Notes under the pieces: generated by a model
Database searches by the model: none
What the model saw: only the letters and a program-made list of their open reading frames with translations
What the model was told of the DNA's origin: nothing
Part shown: piece by piece, positions 36,201 to 45,900 of the stretch
Numbering within the stretch: position 1 is the first letter of the stretch
Layout of the letters: each line of letters opens with the position of its first letter
DNA from: Elgaria multicarinata webbii
Taxonomy: Eukaryota > Chordata > Lepidosauria > Squamata > Anguidae
Length of the DNA stretch: 64,000 nucleotides
Reading direction: 5' to 3'
NCBI RefSeq assembly: GCF_023053635.1
Contig: NC_086172.1
Span: forward strand, 26,069,501 to 26,133,500
Program-made: the position numbers and the translations under genes

Positions 36201-39200
36201 TAAAAGAAGGCCCTTGTTTTTGCATATTTGTATTATGTATGTATAAATGAGCTGAAGCTCAACTGTCTACAGATCTCTTTTTTAATCCAATCCATTCTTG
36301 TTTATCTGAATTTCTCACTAGCCATTTTGGGTTGATTGAGTTATTTCTGTTAAATGGTCCTGTTTCCTGTGGAGGCAGATGGGTGGATGAGACTTTAATT
36401 ACTGGTATCCTCTTTGCAGCCAAAACAGTTACTCATTAACTTTTTCTTTTATATGTAAGGTCAACATAAAATTAAAAATTAAGGAGCAATTGCTCTGGCG
36501 GCAAAGGAGAAACCAATATGTAAAGGCCCAGATATATGACTCACTGCAAGGGGAACAGTAACTTTAATTAAGGGCTGATTCGAGAAGCTTGTGGCCGTGT
36601 GATTGAACAGGGAGCAGTTTATTAAAGGGCCAGAAACCACTTTAAAACAAACAGAAATGGAGGGAACAACTAATTTAAGGGACATTTGCAGTGAGAAGCG
36701 GGGCTTTTCCTGTATGGGACATTGCTGAGAAAACAAGTTAGGGCTTTTCCGATGGAAATGGGCATTGCTGGACTTCTATGGGGAGTATAATGCTACCTTA
36801 AATGTTATGTGGGACTGTCATTTAATTCTGCTTCCAGCTGATAGTGGAAAAGCAATGTCTCTGCAGCATGTAGAGTGTGAAAGCAGTGTGCACATTGTGA
36901 AAGCAGCCATCACATCTATGCCACCAACGTCCTGTTAGGGGACGCTATTGTGGTAATAAGAACATAAAAAGTGCCATACTGGATCAGACCAAGGGTCCAT
37001 CTAGTCCAGCACTCTTGTTCACACAGTGGCCAACCGGCCATCAGCCAGGGATGAACAAGCAGGACATGGTGCAAAAGCACCCCTCCACCCATGTTCCCCT
37101 GGAACTGGTGCACACAGGCGCACTGCCTTGAATACTGCAGGTAGCACACAATTATCAGGGCTAGTATTTCATTCTTTATTGTTTGTAGCCAATGGCCATC
37201 ACAACATCATAAAACATTAAAACATTAATCTGATTAAAACCGTTGAAACGGTAGGACAAGTTAACACATTAAGCAAAATAGACCAGCAATAAAACACGTT
37301 ATCTTGAATCAATGCCATACTCTTTGTGTTATTATCTACCTTACCCAGGGTCAGAATCCAGACCCGCCACAAAAGCTCTCCTTAACTTTAATGCTGCTAG
37401 GGCAAATAGGGCCACCCTGTAGCTTACAAAGTTGTCTGTGTCTGCCAGCAACCACCTGATTTTGAACTCTTCCGTGTGGCCTTCAAGGAAGTTTAGAAAG
37501 GGGAGGATGAATTTGGTCCGTGGTGATTTATAAAAGTGGCAGTGAAGAACATAATGAGCCAAGTCCTCAACTTGGCCTGCTCCACATATGCATAAATGCT
37601 CACTTATGGGACAGTTACCATATCTCCCCTTCAGGAGTTCCGTAGGCATCTGTTGAAATCTTAAATTGCGTAAACGCTCACCTGACAGGGAAAAAGGTTA
37701 ATTCCTTGAGATATGAAGCCATTTTGTGGTCCTGCTTGAACTTAGGATACCAGATGGCCAACTTACATTTCCTAACCTGTTCAAGGTCGATCCCAATATC
37801 ATTACTGAATATTATATCACGGATTTGGCGAACAGGTAGGTCGTGTAAGGTTGTGACTGAGAGAGGTGAATAGGATGACATCAAACTTCTACCAGTACGC
37901 ACCCATCCCTCCCTATCCTGTAGGTCCAAAAAGCACATTTTTGCCAGGTGTTGCTCAGGCATCTGGGAGAGCTTTTTCATATAAAGAATGACAGATTTGT
38001 GTACACGAGCTCTCAGGGAGGGGATGCCTATTTCTGTACTTAATAGTGCTCCACACATATTATGTGCCACTGCCAAGAGAGTGCGTAAAAAGTTGTTCTG
38101 TATAGGTTCTAATTCATTTTTGTAGTAGGCACCCCATATGGGTGCACCGTACAAAAGATGTGCTATTATTTTGGCAACATAGACCTTTACCGTGGGTTCA
38201 ACTAAGTGGTGTCCCTTTGTATAGTACAGCTTTTTAATAGGGCCTAAGAGGCGACTGCTAGAGCTTGAAATTGCTTTAATGTGGGCATGCCACAGGGTGT
38301 TCTCCGAGAAGTAAAGACCCAGGAGAAGTGAAGACCCAGGCTCAGGGCTAGTAGCCAATGATAGCCTTCACCTCCAGGAATTTATCCAACCCCCTTTTAA
38401 AGCCATCCAAATTGGTGGCCCTCACTACATCTTGTGGTAGTGAGTTCCATAATTTAACTATGTGCTGTGTGAAGAAGTACTTCCTTTTACTTGTCCTGGA
38501 TCTCCCACCAATGAGCTCCATCATAGGATGACCCCGGGTTCTAGTATTTTGAGAGAGGGAGTAAAATGTCTCCCTATCCACATTCTCCATTCCATGCATA
38601 ATTTTGTACACCTCTATCATGTCTCCCCTCAGCCTCCTCTTCTCCAAGCTAAACAATCCCAGCTGATTATTATTATTTATTTATTTATTTATATAGCACC
38701 ATCAATGTACATGGTGCTGTACAGAGTGAAACAGTAAATAGTGAGACCCTGCCGCATAGGCTTACATTCTAATATATAACCTTCCCTCATAGGGGAGATG
38801 CTCCAGCCCCTTAATCATTTTAGTTGCCCTTTTCTGCACTTTTTTCGGCTCGATAATATCCTTTTTTAGGTGTGGTGACCAGAACTGTACACAGTATTCA
38901 GAATATGGTCGCACCATATAAGGGCAGTATGATACTGGCCGTTTTATTCTCAATTCCTTTTCTTATAATGCCTAACATGGAGTTTGCCTTCTTTTCAGCA
39001 GCCACACACTGGGTGGACATTTTCATCGAGCTGTCCACCACAATCCCAAGATCTCTTTCTTTTATGGTTGACAAACGGCACTATAGGCTTCAGAAATATT
39101 AACATTACTATACAATAACATTTATGAGAATTTCTAAGCCATACACACGATTAACATTGACCCAAAAATCTTATCTTCAGAGCAGTCCTTGACAAAGAAG

Positions 39201-39956
39201 TTTGAGTTGGAGTTGGAAGAACAGAGGAAGTTGGTTCAGAATAACAGTTTTTTAATAGGTAAAGTCTATGAACAAGAAAGAGAGGTAAGTGGTCTTTCAA
39301 CAAAGCAAAACATGTGTTTATTAAGTTCTAAGGGGCGACTGTGCCTTGAATTAAAAGCTTTCTCTTTGCTACCTCTTTTTTTATCTCCTGGCATGGCCTA
39401 TGGGGATTAGTAATATATTCCCCTTTAATTACTAAGCTTTTATTCCCTGCAACGGCAGGCTTTAGTTACTGTTTTTTGATTTCTGCTTTTACAGCAAAAT
39501 AATGTTATTAAAAATATGTATTTTTAAAAATGGAAAGGACACCAATCATTAATGGTTTGACCACCATTATTGTGCTTGTCATTGAGGAATTCCTGATAAG
39601 TTTCTGAGCATTTCAAGTTTTTAAACCCCACTATATTAAGGTATATGGAAGAGGTAGATTAACTCTTTTTAACTAAAATTTTAAGTTACACAAACCACTC
39701 TCTCGTTAATAACAGGAGTCTGCTTTTCTAAGGAAAAATGAATTTCTTTATAAATAAAAAGTAAGACAGTTCCCATCATGGACTTTTGAAGATATCATCA
39801 CTTTCTAGAATGACGTGTTTCCTTTCTTGGCAAGGAGTGAGTGGGAAGAATATTGAAACAATTTGTGGCTGTCCATCAGTCAGAACAATGAAGGAATTAA
39901 AATCTATTAAAGATTTGTTGTGAAGTGCCTTGGCTATTGGGTGGTATAGAAATGAA

Positions 39957-39998
<42 letters not shown>

Positions 39999-42900
39999 TC
40001 TCGCTCGTGGTGGGTTTTCTAGATGAACATGATGGGCTTTGCCCAGCCATGGTGTCTATCATCATCATCATCATCCCGTCCCTATGAGGAACAGAAGCTA
40101 TTTAAGGACAATTAAAAATGAATCACAGTCATTAATTGAGGATGCAATTTGACAGAAAGAAGTCCTACAGCTCCCACCCAGCATGGTTGGCTGGGGAATA
40201 TTGGGAGTTGTAGGAGTTTTTTTGTCTACACATGCATAGATTATGTAAACTGCCCAGAGAGCCTCATCTATGGGGCGGTATACAAATGTAATAAATAATA
40301 ATAATAATTAATAATAATAATAAAAATAAAAATAATAATAGGCTTTTTGTGAGAAAGTGAAGCAAGTGTGTGCTAAACAGGGAGCAATAAACAGGGAGCA
40401 ATAAACGAGCCAAAACTGCAAGGAGGAAGCTTTTAATTAATGTTACATGGAACCTTTGCTGAATGGGACCTATTCAAGGATAAAAACTGTAGAAGGATCT
40501 TGGCCATGGGGTTAGGCAATGCTAAATAACAGAGTGCTATATTAAGTGCCATTTGGAACTGCCACTTTTAATTCTGCCTTTAGCCAATTGCAGAGATGAA
40601 TTTGCATTAAAGGACCTTGGTGCGGAAGCAGCCTTAGCCAGAGCTTTAGAGACGTCATGATGGTTACTGGCTAGTACACTTTCTATGCCACCAAATTCCC
40701 TTGGAGGGAACATTTTTCCATCATTTGAGCCAGTGTGGTGTAGGAGAGCCAGTGTGGTGTAGTGGCTAAAGTGCTGGATTGGAAGTCGGGAAATCCGGGT
40801 TCTAGTCCCCACTGAGCCATGGAAACCCACTGGGTGACTTTGGGCCAGTCACAGACTCTCAGCCCAACCTGTTGTTGTGAGGATAAAAATGGAGAGGAGG
40901 AGGATTATGTACGCCGCCTTGGGTTCCTTAAGAGGAAAAAAGGGAGGATATAAATGCAATTGTCATCATCATCTGTTTTAATTGCTTTCTTGTCTTCATT
41001 ATATGAGGACTGTCTAAACCAAGAATGGGGGATGTGAGGCCTTCCAGATGCTATTGGATTGCAACTCCTGTCAGCCCCAGCCAGCATAGCCACTGGTGAG
41101 GGATGATGGGAGTTGCAGTCCAGCAACATCTGGAGGGCCACATGTTGCCCATCCCTGACCTAAGCAGGAGGTTAGATGCACATGGATGCATTTGTGCGGG
41201 TGTGACGTATAGATAAACCGCCCAGAGAGCTCCGGCTATTGGGCGGTATAGAAATGTAATAAATAAATAAATAAAAATAGATCTCCACACATTGGTTGCG
41301 GGTAAGGAGAATGCCTCAGAAAGAACGAAATCCGCAATATTAAAAATCAGTGGAAACCTTTAGTATGCTAAACTTATTCTAAAGATTATATGAAAACCAG
41401 TGAAAGGAGATTGCTTTCTTTATTCTTTCTACCACCCAAGCATTTCTCCCGCATACAGTTACTGAACACATTAGTAGGGTAGTACTGTGTTGTACTGCTG
41501 GTCAGGGTATGAATTTAGCCGTGTAAAAGGTGATGCAACCCAAGGTTTCATAGGGAGCTCACAAGAGAACTTGGAATTGAAAGTTGTTTGTTTGCAGGGA
41601 TATTGTTTTTCTGCATCATTACCTACACTAACATAGTAGTTTCTCTTCTCCAGGAATTTCAAAAGCAGCAACAGCACACCTTGGATACTATAGCTGAGTT
41701 AACTGAAAAGATCACGGCAAGTATGGTTACATTGATGGTGCTATATAAATAAATAAATAAATAAATAATAATAAAGCTTTTGAATAGGCATGCCCAACAC
41801 ATCTGTAGAGTGTGAGTGGGGCATTCTGGAGCTAGCATGGCACATTGCGGCCTTCCTCAATCATGTGCCCTCCAGATGTGGGGATGAGGGAGTTGCTCAA
41901 TATGTCTGAGGGTCACCAGGTTGGGCTCACGTAGTGGCTAGCACATCCGATTAAGTTTGGGAAAACTTGAATTTAAATGCATAATAAGCCATGAAGCAAA
42001 CTGAGTAAGCCTGGGCCAGACTTGCTTTCTTAGCCTACCTCACAAGGTTGATGTGAGGATAAAATGGTGAGGGAATGTGGGGGAGGGACACAGAGAGAAA
42101 GAGACCATGTACACCATGGAGTACACCATGTACACCAAGTGTGTACTCCAAGTACACACTTGGAGGAAGTGTGGGAAATAAATGTTGTTAATAAGTGGGG
42201 CCTGCAACAAAATGTTGCAGTGTGGTGCACTCTGTCCCAGCCAGACATACCTTTGTTCAGGGTACTCCACTCTTCTTTTTCTCCACAGCTCAGTATTCTG
42301 TGGTCAATGAGCACATTCTGTTTCCATTGGCCTTTTGCTTTTATATTTTTGCCTCCTTAGTTTTTTGTGTGTTTTTTTTAATTTCCTTTAAAGATTGTTG
42401 GGTAATTCCATAAACCTGCCTGCTGATACCTCCTTCTTGTTTCACAGTAGACCCATTTGGGCTGCAGAGCCACAACCCCTTCCTTCATTCCCACAATAAT
42501 GATTTCTATGAAAGAAAAAGGAACCCTTCCCTTGCTAACAAGTGTCCTCCCCAGAACACATTGTGACAGATTTGACCTTGTCTTAAGGATTTTATTATAT
42601 GAGGTTTGGGTATTTAGCTGGATCATGAATCAGCGGGTAACTTATCCCATGCCATATCCCAGAACAAAGTGTCGCCATGGGAATAGTAAGTTTACGAAAT
42701 TCCTGGTACAAACACCCAGGGGGCAGAGTGTCCAACAGGGCTCTTCCACGTGCGGCTTGCACTGGTGAGTGCGGCCTGCACATGGCCAGCCCCTTCCACT
42801 TGTTTTGGGGCTGGCTCCCAGAAGCACTACATCACCACTGCAAATGGTAGGGGCTATTTGCAGACCGGTGGGGCTGGCTGCAGGTGGGAGAGTCCCATCA

Positions 42901-45900
42901 GCCTGGACTTTGGTTTCAGGAGTGCTGTTGGGGCTAAGCAAATTGGGTGTGTGTGTGTGTGTGCTAAGGCTTATGAAAGGGGGAGAAAGAGATTAGGAGA
43001 AAAAGTGGGTTCTGCAGCCATTTATTTGAGGCCTATGCATGGCCCAGGGCAGGGCCGGATTTAAACTTGTTGTAGCCCTGAGCTATAAGATGAGTGAGGC
43101 CCTTCCCTCTTCAACAATTAATAAAAATGTTAAATGCAAAATACGGGCTGGACAATTAAATGGGATTTGATAGTCGTGTAATATAGGTATTAAAAATGCA
43201 AGTTATATGTATCTGGCCACTCTTGTATAGCACCTGCAGCTTTAACTTTGTTTTTAGTGTCTAAATATTATGTAAACTGCCCAGAGAGCTTCAGTTATAG
43301 GGCGGTATACAAATGCAATAGATAAAATAAATAAATAAAGATGTGTGCACATTCTTTATTTAGGAGTTTATCAAACACATTACACTGTTCCCTGTTCTAA
43401 AGAGGTCTTGATTTTACGGTTTCCCGGTGGCAGTGTTGTAAACATGTTTTTTCTTTCTTTCTAACACCAGGTCCCTTGTAATGTGAGGCCCTAAGCTATC
43501 ACTTGTACGTAAATCGGGCCCTAGCCCAGGGACCAGCCAGTACGCTGGGTCACAAGGACACAGAGGGGGTGGATAGAACCGTGGGGAAGATACACTAACG
43601 CTTACACACAGGTCTCCGTACCTCGTGTGCCTGTCGTAATCCTCCTTGCCCTCTTCCTCCTCTAGATCTTTGTTGTGCACAGTTCATCAAATTCATGGGA
43701 GCCAACTCTGCACTTTAACCTGCAGACTATTCTTTGGAGAGGATAAATTGTCAATGGAGGAGCCAAGCAAAAAAGTTTGGGTATCCCACCATTATGCGCC
43801 TGGAAAATGGAAACAAAAGAATTTATCGCTGGTTGTTTTGTGGTTGTCTCTTTGAAAAATCTCTAAAATGATACTAACAAAATCTCGACATGCACCATTC
43901 TGCTTGTGTGTCTGGGCTTTGTGGAATGACCTCTTCCACTCCAGGAGTGTCTCAGCAATCCTTCTTCCTGGCCTTTGGATACTTCTGTATAAAGCACAGC
44001 TATCCCAGAAGGCCTTTGGTTAGATGGAGGAAGGAATGTGCTTTGGTTCTGATAGCGCTAGTTTCAATGTTTGCTTTTAGTTTGCTTTATTACTGCATTG
44101 AGTGGTTTTGGTTTTTTTAATTGACACTGTGAGTTGCCGTAGAACAACAGTAGAAATGGCAGATATAAAATGAGTTAAAATTTGTTTTTACCCACTAAAA
44201 AGGCTTTGGAAGAAGAGTTGAAGGAGAAGAATGAGACTCTGAATGCCATCGCTTCATCTCTTCACAACACAGAGATGGAACTCCAGATTGAGGTGAGAAG
44301 TGGGAAGTAGATGATCATGCTTTTGAAAAACCCAAGTTTCACTGGCTGGTGATGGTGAGGTTATTTATTTAGAAGACTTATAACCTGGGTTTTGATTGAA
44401 CGCTCCTCCAAGGTGGTGTAGAATAGGTAGTAAAATATGCACACACCACACGTGCAAGTGCACACACACAGCCAAATGATGTGCCAGTGTGTGTTTCCTT
44501 ACGTTTTACAGTTCCAGAGGGCAACTGGCAGTTGAAGCCAAGCATACTTTCTGGCAGGCTCCCTGCAGCTGTTCTGTCTCTAGCCAACAGATGTGGTCCA
44601 GTTAGCCTCCCCCTTGCATGATGTTCTTGGGACATGGGAGGAACCTTCCAGTGTCCCTTCTTCCCCAAGCTGATGGTGGAGAATGCTTCCCTTTAGCTCT
44701 GCAGTCTCAGGGCCTGCATGTGTGATGCTTGAGAGTATGAATGATTTAACTTATATCTTCTACGGCACTGTCATTTAGCTATTCCCTGGCAGTTGCTGCA
44801 GGACCATCACATGTAATTCTGCAGTGCCGTCAACAGGACTCCTTTTCTACCCTAACCACTGCCTCACTGGTGTTTGTGACATAGGTCTATTACAGTTTGG
44901 CCCTCAGATAGAAGTGGAGGATTTCTTGGAAGACTGTTGGGAGCTGTTTGCAAAGCATTTTGCAGATAAAATGGATCTGCTTGGACTCCAGTTAGTCAGT
45001 AAAGGAGGCTAGGACTTTATTTGTCCTATTATGTTGGATACTATTCATCTTATTGGGTCTGAGAATGTGGACAGAGAGCTTCTCTGCATTTCATAAAATA
45101 TCATGCTGTCTTGCCAGGGTTTTCTGCATCTGCTTTCTTTATGGAATTATGATTAGCGCCATTCAACAGGCAACCATGTGCTTTGAAATGGAATGCTTCT
45201 TCTCTCTGCATGCTTCATGTTCTCCATTCACTGTAATGAGACAGTGCCATCTAGTGGCATAATTATAGTGTAATGCCGAGTTTACACACTGAAAGATCAT
45301 GTAATTTCTCGGAAATTCCCACAATCTCTTTTTTAAAAAAAACCACCTGCAATTTCCAGGGGATAGCACAGTAGGGGCCCTGGATGTTGATGACGTCATG
45401 TAATGGATCCGCAAACTTCCATGACTGGCCAATCTCAAGAGCACTATATATCACTTATTTAGAGAAGCTCAGAATCTTTGGAGCACTATGACTCACTTAC
45501 TTGTGCACTTGACCTTTGTCCACTTTAACTTGTGTGAGCAATACAATCAGGCTTGTACACTTGGGTCTGTGAAGTACTGAATGCTTCCTTTAGGGAAGGA
45601 TATTGTATCAAGTGAGCTATTTCCAGTATTCGAGGCAATAAGCCTGTGTGCACCAGTTGCTGGAGAACATGGGTGGGAGGGTGCTATTGCACCATGTCCT
45701 GCTTGTTCATCCCTGGCTGATGGCTGGTTGGGTACTGTGTGAACAGAGTGCTGGACTAGATGGACCCTTGGTCTGATCCAGCATGGCACTTCTTGTGTTC
45801 TTATCAAAGATATTGACAGAGATGATAGCATGGCCTCTGTTGAAAAAACCATCTTTGGACAGATTCTTCAGACCTCAATCCCTATAGCCCACGTTAAAAT

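Larger units (their letters stand above)
36955..39085 (-). mobile_element. CR1 LINE fragment split by two later LINE insertions
   Basis: Pieces at about 36955-37166, 38342-38667 and 38776-39085 form one continuous reversed CR1 when the inserts are ignored (cttggtctgatccagtatgg end; [20 protein letters not shown] coding remnant). The subfamily is that of 62.86-63.38 kb. Confidence 0.88.
39285..41653. other. FLACC1 intron 11
   Basis: It holds L2 tails at about 39925-40000, 40235-40340 and 41205-41274, an (ATT)n at about 39957-39997, a Sauria SINE at 40726-40960 and a snap-back repeat at 41020-41156. The rest is unremarkable. Confidence 0.6.

Noticed and set aside
37678-38358. 226-codon minus-strand frame as a host gene
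   Set aside because: It is the end of a LINE ORF2, flanked by a 12-bp target duplication within CR1.
41721-41722. GT donor four bases after the GC donor of FLACC1 exon 12
   Set aside because: Using it leaves one extra nucleotide that no usable acceptor before exon 13 can absorb.
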